Of a stretch of 8,420 nt of DNA, positions 1 to 5,569 are shown in pieces. Below the pieces are notes generated by a model that saw only the letters and a list, made by a program, of their open reading frames with translations, did no database searches and had not been told where the DNA came from. This stretch comes from an uncultured Campylobacter sp. (lineage in GTDB: Bacteria; Campylobacterota; Campylobacteria; Campylobacterales; Campylobacteraceae), in assembly GCF_938045225.1 (NCBI RefSeq), contig NZ_CALINL010000218.1, positions 1 through 8,420 on the forward strand, written 5' to 3'. How positions within the stretch are numbered: position 1 is the first letter of the stretch; each line of letters starts with the position of its first letter. A program made the translations under genes and the position numbers.

Positions 1-569
1 AATTACCATTTGGCAAAACCATAGGCTACTGGGTAATTGTTTGGATATTTAACTTCGTTGGTGGCGCATTGATCGCTTATATGTACTACTACTCTGGTTT
101 GCCACTAAAATACGACGGCTACATCTTGCAGCACTTCGTACCGGCCGGTATCGGCAAGATCACGGCGCCGTTTCACGAGCTATTTATCCGCGGTATCTTT
201 TGTAACGTGTTTGTTTGTATGTCTATCTGGACTGCGACCAGCGAGAGCAACCTTGCGGGCAAATTTTTTGCCATCATGTGGATGATAGGCGCGTTTGTCG
301 CATGCTCGATGGAGCACTGCGTGGCAAATATGTTCATCATCACCGAAGCCATCATCTCAAAAGCTCACTACATAGCAGCAAGCGGCGGCGACGTAAATGC
401 GGCAGCAGCGTTGCTCCACACTACGGCTGATAAGCTAGATGTGCTAAACTGGGGAAATTTCATCGTTAAAAACCTAGTTCCGGTTACGCTAGGCAATATC
501 TGCGGCGGACTTTTCTTTGTGGGATTAGTTGGATTTATGGCGAATAAATTTGATATGAAAAAGAAATAA
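1..569 (+). CDS. Formate/nitrite transporter family channel (FNT), 5' truncated by window edge
   Basis: The reading frame is open from base 3, so the gene starts upstream of the window; the TTG at 69 is an internal leucine. About 188 C-terminal residues are visible, whereas FNT proteins usually have about 270-285, so roughly the first third is missing. FNT proteins are pentameric inner-membrane channels for formate, nitrite or related small anions. The visible part aligns by eye with E. coli FocA: NFVGGALIAYM matches its GNLVGALLF segment, RGIFCNVFVCMSIW matches LGILANLMVCLAVW, and MEHCVANMF matches FEHSIANMF, which carries the pore histidine (codon at 315-317 here). The last membrane segment, LVPVTLGNICGGLFFVGLV, is followed by a short basic tail ending in MKKK. 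Substrate choice between formate (FocA) and nitrite (NirC) cannot be made from this fragment. A large inverted repeat lies 27 bases after the stop. Confidence 0.9.
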   Translation, partial: LPFGKTIGYWVIVWIFNFVGGALIAYMYYYSGLPLKYDGYILQHFVPAGIGKITAPFHELFIRGIFCNVFVCMSIWTATSESNLAGKFFAIMWMIGAFVACSMEHCVANMFIITEAIISKAHYIAASGGDVNAAAALLHTTADKLDVLNWGNFIVKNLVPVTLGNICGGLFFVGLVGFMANKFDMKKK

Positions 570-595
570 TTCCCCATAAATGAACGGATTTTAAA

Positions 596-664
596 CTTTA
601 AAATTTTAAACCCGTTTCGGTTACGGACGACGAGTCCGCTCCCTTACGGGTTAAAATTTTAAAG
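596..664. terminator. Long inverted repeat between convergent genes, probable bidirectional terminator
   Basis: The left arm (596-614) and right arm (647-664) form 18 base pairs with a single bulged A at 608. The arms are AT-rich at the base (CTTTAAAATTTTAA) and close with CCCG/CGGG. The 32-base centre holds a small perfect stem, CGGAC (624-628) with GTCCG (634-638). The element sits after the FNT gene and before the end of the convergent CRP-family gene, so termination is the simplest role; the A/T arms could supply U-tracts in both directions. The sequence shows the structure; its role is inferred. Confidence 0.55.
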
Positions 665-794
665 CTAAACTACGCCTATTCTGTCTTGAATATTTATTAC
701 ATAGCTTACTAAATTTACAAATTTAACTACATTAAATTTAAAAACTCAAATTTGGCGTTTTTGTCGTAAGGTTTTTGGTGCGTGAATTTAAATT

Positions 795-1433
795 TTAGTT
801 CGTATAGCTTTGTAGCTTTTCATAATCCACTATCAAAAATTCATGCGGCGTTATGCGTCTGATGATGTCGTCTTTGATTAGTTCGTTAAAGGCCGTGCTT
901 GCGCTTTGGCGCTTGAGTCCGACGAAGCTTGAAAGCACCTTTAGCGAAAACGGTAAAAAGACGTAGTGGTAGCCGTTTTGCGTCAAATTCTGCTCGGCGG
1001 CGAGCTCGACGAGGAAGTTTGCGATGCGCCCCTTTGCGCTTTCAAAAAGTATCGATTTTATGATTTGACGCTGCAGCAAGGAGATATTTACGAGTGTATC
1101 GGCGTATGCTTTGGCAAATCTCTCGTTTTTTAGTAGCTCGCCCATATCGCCCGCGTCGATCGAGTAGACCTCGCTATCCTCCAGGATCTCCAGCACGCAC
1201 ACGTCGTCCACGATCGAGATGTTGTCTTTTTGGAGGTGATAGACGATAAACTCCTCGCCGTCCTCGAAAAACGAGAGCTTGCCCGAGCCGCTTTTAAATA
1301 TTACTACTTTGATTGATTCTGCGTAGATCGTGGCGCCTTTAGCCAGAAGCTCGTGGTTAAATTTAGCAAGTTCGTTTTGATCCAAAACGTCTAAAATATC
1401 GGTCTCGAGTAGACCTAGTCGTGATTTTTTCAA
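795..1433 (-). CDS. CRP/FNR-family transcriptional regulator, TTG start
   Basis: A 212-residue protein with the CRP/FNR layout: a beta-barrel sensor domain at about residues 25-100, a long dimerisation helix at about 103-138, and a C-terminal winged helix-turn-helix at about 162-205 (SLKVLSSFVGLKRQSASTAF, then a wing of short strands). It has one cysteine (C79), so it cannot hold the FNR-type [4Fe-4S] cluster, and I see no canonical cAMP pocket; the ligand is unknown. In the recognition helix the usual Arg-Glu pair is Arg-Gln (R175, Q176), so its DNA site may differ from CRP or FNR boxes. The start must be TTG: an in-frame TAA lies 12 bases upstream and there is no early ATG. A weak AAGAAA ribosome site precedes it. 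C. jejuni NssR is a family member, but I cannot show orthology. The gene converges on the FNT gene and diverges from ribE. Confidence 0.9.
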   Translation of the reverse strand: MKKSRLGLLETDILDVLDQNELAKFNHELLAKGATIYAESIKVVIFKSGSGKLSFFEDGEEFIVYHLQKDNISIVDDVCVLEILEDSEVYSIDAGDMGELLKNERFAKAYADTLVNISLLQRQIIKSILFESAKGRIANFLVELAAEQNLTQNGYHYVFLPFSLKVLSSFVGLKRQSASTAFNELIKDDIIRRITPHEFLIVDYEKLQSYTN

Positions 1434-1467
1434 GTTTATCGTTTCTTATGATTATTAGTCGGCGATT

Positions 1468-1473
1468 ATTTTA
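1468..1473 (-). promoter_or_regulatory. Candidate -10 box for the CRP-family gene
   Basis: On the minus strand the bases read GATAAAAT, preceded by AT-rich sequence with A/T tracts, which is the usual Campylobacter sigma-70 layout without a clear -35. It would start RNA near 1461, about 28 bases before the TTG start codon. Assigned by inspection only. Confidence 0.4.
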
Positions 1474-1583
1474 TCTTAAATATTTTTAAAGTGTATTAAA
1501 TTTTGATCAAGCTTTGGGCGATTGCTCTGCGGGTTTTGCATATTTACGCCGCGCTAAAAAGCGAGCGGTAAAATTTGGGCGTC

Positions 1584-1611
1584 AAATTTAGCCCGTTCTG
1601 AGGCTAAATTT
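1584..1611. promoter_or_regulatory. Perfect 10-bp inverted repeat abutting the ribE -10 box, candidate operator
   Basis: AAATTTAGCC (1584-1593) is repeated in inverse as GGCTAAATTT (1602-1611), separated by 8 bases. The right arm touches the -10 box, so the palindrome covers the -11 to -40 part of the ribE promoter. That position suits a repressor or activator site. As RNA it would lie upstream of the expected start, so an attenuator is unlikely. The binding protein is unknown. Confidence 0.45.
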
Positions 1612-1619
1612 TATAAAAT
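1612..1619 (+). promoter_or_regulatory. Candidate -10 box for ribE
   Basis: TATAAAAT lies 23 bases before the ribE start codon, so the transcript leader would be only about 16 bases. This leaves no room for an FMN riboswitch. The ribosome site TAAGGA follows at 1631-1636. Confidence 0.5.
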
Positions 1620-1642
1620 AGCTCAAAATTTAAGGACGAAAA

Positions 1643-2275
1643 ATGTTTAACGGACTGATTAGAGAGATCGCGCAGGTTGCGAGCTATTCGCAAAATACCC
1701 TGCGACTAAAAGCCGCATACCGCCCAAATTTAGGCGATAGCGTCGCGGTAAACGGCGCTTGTCTTAGCGTGACGCAGCTGCACGCAGACGGCTTTAGCGT
1801 GGAGCTTAGCGCCGAGACTAGGGCGCACATCGTGACGGAAAATTTGCGCGGACGCGTGCACATAGAGCCTGCCATGCGGCTAGCAGACCGCGTGGATGGG
1901 CATCTGCTGCAAGGCCACGTAGACGCTATCGGCGAGGTAGCGCGCATAGAGCGGCGCGAAAACGGGGTTGATTTTTATATAAATTTGCCCTCTAGCGTTA
2001 TGCCGCTGATGGCAAACAAAGGTAGCATCGCGGTCGAGGGCGTGAGCCTCACGATCAACGAAGTTTTGCCCACAGGCGTGCGCCTAACGATCATCCCGAT
2101 CACGTTTCGCGAGAGTTTGTTCGGCGAGTTTGAGTCAGGACGCCGCGTAAACGTGGAAAGCGATCTGCTCGCGCGCTACGTGGCTAGGCAGCTGGAGTTT
2201 AGCCACGGTGCCCAAAACGGCGGCAAAAGCGAGATTAGCTGGGACGAGTCGCAGCATATCGCGAGCCTTTATTAG
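1643..2275 (+). CDS. ribE: Riboflavin synthase, alpha chain
   Basis: Riboflavin synthase joins two molecules of 6,7-dimethyl-8-ribityllumazine to give riboflavin and the pyrimidine precursor, the last step of vitamin B2 synthesis, in the cytosol. The 210-residue length matches the family (about 200-215). Two lumazine-binding barrels are visible: residues 1 to about 88 begin MFNGLI and contain GDSVAVNGACLSV, with C40 at the place of the catalytic-site cysteine; residues about 89-185 begin GHLLQGHVD and contain IAVEGVSLTINEV, FRESLFGEF and NVESDLLARYV, with D174 at the conserved acidic position. The family's usual IPHT reads IPIT here. The ATG is preceded by TAAGGA at 1631-1636. The pgeF-like gene follows 25 bases later and is probably cotranscribed. 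Recognition is by motifs and I am confident of the family. Confidence 0.95.
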   Translation: MFNGLIREIAQVASYSQNTLRLKAAYRPNLGDSVAVNGACLSVTQLHADGFSVELSAETRAHIVTENLRGRVHIEPAMRLADRVDGHLLQGHVDAIGEVARIERRENGVDFYINLPSSVMPLMANKGSIAVEGVSLTINEVLPTGVRLTIIPITFRESLFGEFESGRRVNVESDLLARYVARQLEFSHGAQNGGKSEISWDESQHIASLY

Positions 2276-2300
2276 GTTTGGCGGGTTAAATTTGACGAAA

Positions 2301-3023
2301 ATGAAGCGGGAAATTTTAGACATAGTTTTTGAGAGCGAGCTCCTAAAACTCGGCTTTACGACGCGTTTTGGCGGAGTAAGCGAGGGCGCGTACGAGGGTT
2401 TAAATTTGGGTGATCACGTCGGCGACTTGCCCGCAAACGTCGCTAAAAATCGAGAAATTTTAGCCGAGCAAATCGGCATCGCACCCGACAATCTAAAATT
2501 TATGCATCAAATTCACTCAAATCGCGTGGAAATTTTGCGAAATCTTGATGATGAGCTACAGCCTTGCGACGGCGTGATAACCGCGCTTAGAGGCGTAGTG
2601 CTTTGCGTTTTGGTTGCCGACTGTTCGCCCGTTTTGATCGCGGACGAGAGGCGCGGCGTGGTTGCCGCCGTACATGCGGGCAGAGCGGGCGTAACGGGTA
2701 AAATTTGTACGAATGCGGTAAATTTGATGGCGAGCGAGTTTGGCTGCGAGGCTGGCGATCTGCGCGTATTCGTGGGCGCAAATATCAAAGCGCGAAACTA
2801 CGAGGTGGGCGAGCTAGATATGGCCGAGTTTAACCGCTATAAAAATGGCGGCAAATTTGACATGGAGGCAGCCTTGCGGGACGAATTTGCCGCGCTTGGC
2901 GTTGAGCGAGCGGAGTTTGATCCGCGCTGTACGTTTGAGACGAGGGAGCTATTTTCATATCGCAGAGAGGGCGTCACGGGACGATTTTGCGGCTTTGCGA
3001 TGAATAAAATCTTGTCAAAATAG
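2301..3023 (+). CDS. pgeF: YfiH/PgeF-family laccase-domain protein (multicopper-oxidase-like fold)
   Basis: A 240-residue cytosolic protein of the YfiH/LACC1 family (E. coli YfiH about 243). Members have been described as purine nucleoside-processing enzymes and as a peptidoglycan editing factor. Diagnostic stretches are FTTRFGGVSEG near residue 19, GLNLGDHVGD, QIHSNRVE with H72, VLVADCSPVLIAD with C108, AAVHAGRAG with H125, and ELFSYRREGVTGR near the C terminus. H72, C108 and H125 match the zinc ligands H71, C107 and H124 of E. coli YfiH at constant offset. The family motif HAGWRG is HAGRAG here. The frame is open back to an ATG at 2208, but that would overlap ribE by 68 bases and add 31 residues of unlikely sequence; the ATG at 2301 gives the family length, although its ribosome site is weak. 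It probably forms an operon with ribE. Confidence 0.9.
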   Translation: MKREILDIVFESELLKLGFTTRFGGVSEGAYEGLNLGDHVGDLPANVAKNREILAEQIGIAPDNLKFMHQIHSNRVEILRNLDDELQPCDGVITALRGVVLCVLVADCSPVLIADERRGVVAAVHAGRAGVTGKICTNAVNLMASEFGCEAGDLRVFVGANIKARNYEVGELDMAEFNRYKNGGKFDMEAALRDEFAALGVERAEFDPRCTFETRELFSYRREGVTGRFCGFAMNKILSK

Positions 3024-3106
3024 CCGTGGGCTCTAAATTTGGGCGCCGACGAGAGTGAGGCTGGGCAAGTTTAGTTAAAATTTCATTTATGTTTATTAAA
3101 AAGGGC

Positions 3107-3112
3107 TAAAAT
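3107..3112 (+). promoter_or_regulatory. Candidate -10 box for the Sel1-repeat gene
   Basis: GGGCTAAAAT follows a T-rich stretch and stands 31 bases before the start codon at 3144, which has a strong ribosome site (AAAAGGAG, 3131-3138). The 120-base gap after the pgeF-like gene supports separate transcription. No terminator is obvious in the gap. Confidence 0.4.
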
Positions 3113-3143
3113 TTAAATCGAAACCTCATAAAAAGGAGTCAGT

Positions 3144-3713
3144 ATGAGAAAAATTTTACTTTGTTTGATTTTTGCGGCGAGTGCGCTTTTGGCAGCACAA
3201 ACGAGATCCTCAAACGAGATGGCAAGCGTCCCTGCGAGCGCGCCTGCAAATTTGGCAAACAAGCAGTTTGAAGACGCGCTAGCGATGTACCGAGTCTCGG
3301 ATTTTAGCGAGGCGGCGAGACTCTTTAATCTAGCGTGCGAAGGCGGACATGCGCGTGCCTGCTACGATATAGGCGCGATGATCGCTAGCGGCAAGGTCGC
3401 AGCAAAGCAGCCTGGGGCGGCGGCTAAATTTTACGAGCGAGCTTGCAAAATGGGCGATAAGCTGGGCTGCTACGCGCTAGCGTATGCGTACCAGACGGGT
3501 GCCGGCATAGCAAAAAACGAAGCTCGGGCGTACGAGCTCTATAAAAACTCATGCGAGCTTGGGCTAGCTAAAGGCTGCAACGAGGCGGGCTACATGAGCG
3601 AGCGCGGCATGGGCGTAAGTGCGGACGTCAAAGCCGCGGTTAAATTTTACGAAAAAGCGTGCAAGATGGGGCTAGAGGTCGGCTGCGAAAACGCTAAAAT
3701 CTTAAAGCGTTAA
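3144..3713 (+). CDS. Exported Sel1-repeat protein of the Helicobacter Hcp (cysteine-rich) type
   Basis: A 189-residue protein with a signal peptide: basic MRK, a hydrophobic core to about residue 17, and cleavage likely near ALLAA-Q. It has no lipobox, so it is expected to be a soluble periplasmic or secreted protein. The mature part holds Sel1-like repeats, which are paired helices related to TPRs. Cysteines lie at 65/73, 101/109, 137/145 and 173/181, so every pair is CX7C and the period is exactly 36 residues. This is the pattern of the Hcp proteins of Helicobacter pylori, where each pair forms a disulfide within a repeat. Hcp proteins have been linked to penicillin binding, beta-lactamase activity and host immune responses; none of these can be assumed here. 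The disulfides imply oxidative folding in the periplasm. It has its own strong ribosome site and is followed by a long hairpin. Confidence 0.88.
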   Translation: MRKILLCLIFAASALLAAQTRSSNEMASVPASAPANLANKQFEDALAMYRVSDFSEAARLFNLACEGGHARACYDIGAMIASGKVAAKQPGAAAKFYERACKMGDKLGCYALAYAYQTGAGIAKNEARAYELYKNSCELGLAKGCNEAGYMSERGMGVSADVKAAVKFYEKACKMGLEVGCENAKILKR

Positions 3714-3726
3714 GCCAGGCTAGAGC

Positions 3727-3789
3727 CTTAAATTTAACTCGGTCGCGTGTTTTGCGTCTTGCAAAGTGCGCGCCGAGTTTAAATTTGAG
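3727..3789 (+). terminator. Very long hairpin after the Sel1-repeat gene, probable terminator
   Basis: Bases 3727-3755 pair with 3761-3789 to give about 28 pairs, with one bulged T in each arm (3743, 3780), three G-T pairs near the loop and one near the base, and a GTCTT loop. The tip is GC-rich (CGCG, then CTCGG/CCGAG) and the base carries AAATTTAA/TTTAAATTT. It begins 13 bases after the stop codon and ends before the next promoter. Termination is the likely role, though the usual U-run directly after the stem is absent. Processing or mRNA 3'-end protection are alternatives. Confidence 0.55.
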
Positions 3790-3811
3790 CCGAAATTTAC
3801 TGCAAATTTTT

Positions 3812-3817
3812 TATAAT
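3812..3817 (+). promoter_or_regulatory. Consensus -10 box upstream of the 71-residue ORF
   Basis: A perfect TATAAT preceded by GCAAATTTTTT, the typical Campylobacter sigma-70 arrangement. RNA would start near 3824, about 25 bases before the ATG at 3849. It supports the small gene as a separately transcribed unit. Confidence 0.6.
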
Positions 3818-3848
3818 AACCCTAAAAATCCACTAAAAATCGAGAAAA

Positions 3849-4064
3849 ATGCCATACGAAAATTTTAAATCAAAAAATCCTCTCGCGGCAAAAATCGCCG
3901 CAAATGCGAGAAAATTTGACGTCCAGACGCTGCAAAACGAGCAGCTCGTAAATTTGCTTTTAAGTGAGAAAAAGATCGAAATCTCGGACGAGCAAAAAGA
4001 GGCCGTAGAGCGCGTATTTACGGGACTAATGAAGATAGAAGAGAGCGTACAGCTAAGCGGATAG
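3849..4064 (+). CDS. Small hypothetical protein, 71 residues
   Basis: I do not recognise this protein. It is polar and probably all-helical. A basic N-terminal third (NFKSKNPLAAKIAANARKFD) is followed by acidic, amphipathic stretches (EKKIEISDEQKEAVERVF). There is no cysteine, signal peptide or membrane segment, so it should be cytosolic. The codon use resembles its neighbours, with GCG, AAA and AAATTT-containing codons, which argues for a real gene. A consensus -10 box stands 31 bases upstream of the ATG; the ribosome site is weak (GAGAAAA). No other frame over this stretch is better. It is flanked by a hairpin on the left and the iadA promoter on the right, so its neighbours give no functional clue. 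Confidence 0.65.
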   Translation: MPYENFKSKNPLAAKIAANARKFDVQTLQNEQLVNLLLSEKKIEISDEQKEAVERVFTGLMKIEESVQLSG

Positions 4065-4160
4065 TCGGCTAAATTTGACTACCTGCTAAATCTACAAAAA
4101 TAAAACCAAGTATCACTCAAACTACCGTTTCTCCGCCCAAAACCGAAATATCCTGTTTTT

Positions 4161-4179
4161 ATCAAATTTGATGTAAAAT
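4161..4179 (+). promoter_or_regulatory. Candidate iadA promoter: 12-bp palindrome next to a -10 box
   Basis: ATCAAATTTGAT (4161-4172) is a perfect palindrome, followed by TGTAAAAT with a likely -10 at 4174-4179. Transcription would start near 4186 and leave a leader of about 70 bases before iadA. The palindrome is centred on AAATTT, a very common word here, so its regulatory meaning is doubtful. The rest of the 190-base gap (4065-4254) shows only a weak TAGTC/GACTA stem at 4062-4081. Confidence 0.35.
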
Positions 4180-4242
4180 GACGGCGTGATATCGTAGTCA
4201 AAATAAGCCAAAAACGTAAATTTGCATTCAAAAATCCAAAGC

Positions 4243-4249
4243 AAAGGAG
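4243..4249 (+). promoter_or_regulatory. Ribosome binding site that fixes the iadA start
   Basis: AAAGGAG lies 5 bases before the ATG at 4255. The frame extends upstream to a TTG at 4222, but that codon has no such site and would add 11 residues absent from the family, so 4255 is the start. Confidence 0.85.
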
Positions 4250-4254
4250 AAAAT

Positions 4255-5394
4255 ATGCTGTTACTTAAAAATGCCGACCTATACGCGCCCGAGCATGTCG
4301 GCAGGAGCGACGTTTTAGTAGGCGGAGGTAAAATTTTAGCCGTTTCTAATGGGCTTGATTTTCGAGTTGAAGGTCTTGAGATTTACGACCTAGCGGGTAA
4401 AATTTTAGCGCCGGGGCTCATCGATCAGCACGTGCACATCACGGGCGGCGGCGGCGAGGCGGGCTATCACTCGCGAACGCCCGAAATAACGCTATCGCAA
4501 ATCATCCGCTACGGCACGACGACGGTCGTGGGGACGCTGGGTACGGATGGGTGCACTAGGAGCCTGGAAAACCTCTACTCAAAAGCCAAAGCGCTCGAAT
4601 ACGAGGGCATCTCGACCTTCATCCACACCGGCTCTTACGCGCTGCCTAGCGTTACATTTACGGGCTCCGTCACGCGCGATCTGGTGCTCATCGACAAGGT
4701 TATCGGCTGTAAGATCGCAATGAGCGACAACCGCGGCAGCTACCCGACCTCTCAGGAGCTCATCAAAACCCTAACGCAGATCCGCATCGGCGGAATGATC
4801 TCGAAAAAAGGCGGCGTGCTGCACATGCATATGGGCGGGCTCGCGGATAAATTTGACCTGATTTTTAGCGTGATCAAGGATTATTCGTTCCCGGTTAATT
4901 ACTTTTCGCCGACGCATTGCGCGCGGACAAAGGAGCTTTTTGATGAAGCGATCAAATTTCAAAAAATGGGCGGCTATATCGACATCACGAGCGGCGGAAG
5001 CCAGTTTATGCCGCTTCACGAAGCTATCGCGTACGGGCTTGCTAACGGGCTAAATTTAGAGCGCCTAACGATGAGCTCGGACGGCAACGGCAGCGTGCCT
5101 AGATTTGACGATAACGGCGCATTGGTCGGCTACGGCTGCGCTTCGTGCGAGACGAATTTAGAGGTCTTGCAGGCCTGTGTCAAAAATAAAATCCTAACTA
5201 TCCCGCAAGCGCTAAGCATGATGGGCAAAAACGTCGCAAAATATCTAAATTTAAACGGCAAGGGCGAGATAAAAGCTGGCTTTGACGCTGATTTTGCGGT
5301 ATTTGACGAAGCTCTAAATTTAGATAGCGTGATCGCGAAAGGGGAGTTTTGCGTGAAAGAGGGCAAGCTCGTGAAAAAGGGATTTTTTGAGTGA
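4255..5394 (+). CDS. iadA: Isoaspartyl dipeptidase (beta-aspartyl peptidase)
   Basis: IadA is a cytosolic binuclear-zinc amidohydrolase (peptidase family M38) that cleaves isoaspartyl dipeptides released from damaged proteins. This 379-residue protein is close to the E. coli enzyme (about 390). All key residues appear at a constant offset of 9 from the E. coli numbering: metal ligands H59 and H61 (DQHVH), bridging K153 (IGCKIAMSDNR), H192 (HMHMGG), H221 (SPTHCAR), catalytic D276 (SSDGNGS), and substrate residues E68, Y128, R160 and R224. GGGGEAG, TGSV and DADFAVF are further family stretches. It is therefore predicted active. It has its own promoter region and strong ribosome site, and a hairpin follows the stop. 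It stands upstream of rpsB but seems not to be in that operon. Confidence 0.96.
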   Translation: MLLLKNADLYAPEHVGRSDVLVGGGKILAVSNGLDFRVEGLEIYDLAGKILAPGLIDQHVHITGGGGEAGYHSRTPEITLSQIIRYGTTTVVGTLGTDGCTRSLENLYSKAKALEYEGISTFIHTGSYALPSVTFTGSVTRDLVLIDKVIGCKIAMSDNRGSYPTSQELIKTLTQIRIGGMISKKGGVLHMHMGGLADKFDLIFSVIKDYSFPVNYFSPTHCARTKELFDEAIKFQKMGGYIDITSGGSQFMPLHEAIAYGLANGLNLERLTMSSDGNGSVPRFDDNGALVGYGCASCETNLEVLQACVKNKILTIPQALSMMGKNVAKYLNLNGKGEIKAGFDADFAVFDEALNLDSVIAKGEFCVKEGKLVKKGFFE

Positions 5395-5404
5395 AATTTG
5401 AAAC

Positions 5405-5437
5405 AAATTCGCCGCTTCCTTAAAATTTGGCGAGTTT
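5405..5437 (+). terminator. Probable iadA terminator
   Basis: AAATTCGCC (5405-5413) pairs over 9 positions with GGCGAGTTT (5429-5437), with one G-T wobble and a 15-base loop. The right arm ends in TTT followed by AAATTT, so the U-tract is weak. It starts 11 bases after the iadA stop. Confidence 0.5.
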
Positions 5438-5447
5438 AAATTTGACG

Positions 5448-5453
5448 TATAAT
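5448..5453 (+). promoter_or_regulatory. Candidate distal rpsB promoter (-10 box)
   Basis: A perfect TATAAT just after the iadA terminator. RNA would start near 5460 and run through the hairpins at 5461-5568 into rpsB, giving a leader of about 220 bases. There is no recognisable -35, as is usual in Campylobacter. Confidence 0.4.
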
Positions 5454-5455
5454 CT

Positions 5456-5510
5456 TGCTCGCGCCGCTTGCGAGCATCTAGCCTTTACGGCGCAAAATTT
5501 AACCGCGCCG
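5456..5510 (+). other. Overlapping stem-loops with alternative pairings
   Basis: TGCTCGC (5456-5462) pairs perfectly with GCGAGCA (5470-5476). CGGCGC (5488-5493) pairs perfectly with GCGCCG at 5505-5510, and equally well with the identical GCGCCG at 5461-5466. The pairings exclude each other in part. If RNA starts near 5460, only the last two are available in the transcript. Function unknown. Confidence 0.45.
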
Positions 5511-5511
5511 A

Positions 5512-5568
5512 GGTTTGGATTATATTAAATTTAGCTTTAATTCAGTTATTTTTAAATATAATCCAACC
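5512..5568. repeat. Long inverted repeat containing opposed TATAAT boxes
   Basis: The left arm (5512-5529) and right arm (5552-5568) form about 16 pairs with one bulged T and one mismatch; the core GGATTATATT/AATATAATCC is perfect. The right arm holds TATAAT on the plus strand (5557-5562). The left arm holds the same box on the minus strand (5519-5524), so the element could be a symmetrical bidirectional promoter, an operator, or an RNA hairpin if transcribed from the distal promoter. Confidence 0.55.
5557..5562 (+). promoter_or_regulatory. Probable main rpsB-operon promoter (-10 box)
   Basis: TATAAT is preceded by CAGTTATTTTTAAA, a good Campylobacter sigma-70 upstream pattern. RNA would start near 5569-5570, which leaves a leader of about 110 bases before rpsB. 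Confidence 0.6.
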
Positions 5569-5569
5569 T

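Noticed and set aside
618..642. GGACGACGAGTCC-like centre of the first inverted repeat, compared with a hammerhead ribozyme core.
   Set aside because: GACGAGTCC resembles part of the core, but the CUGANGA box and the downstream GAAA segment are missing.
1503..1510. TTGATCAA palindrome upstream of the CRP-family gene, considered as an FNR/CRP box for autoregulation.
   Set aside because: A true FNR box has four bases between the half-sites, and the recognition helix of this regulator lacks the residues that read TTGAT. A single 8-bp palindrome is weak evidence.
1434..1642. FMN riboswitch upstream of ribE.
   Set aside because: The region lacks the conserved RFN segments, and the likely transcript leader is only about 16 bases.
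1684..1947. Antisense frame of 87 codons within ribE.
   Set aside because: Long antisense frames are expected in GC-skewed codons; the translation is low in complexity of function and matches nothing, while ribE is certain.
2208..2300. Upstream ATG extending the pgeF-like gene by 31 residues into ribE.
   Set aside because: The extension overlaps ribE by 68 bases and has no counterpart in the family; the ATG at 2301 gives the expected length.
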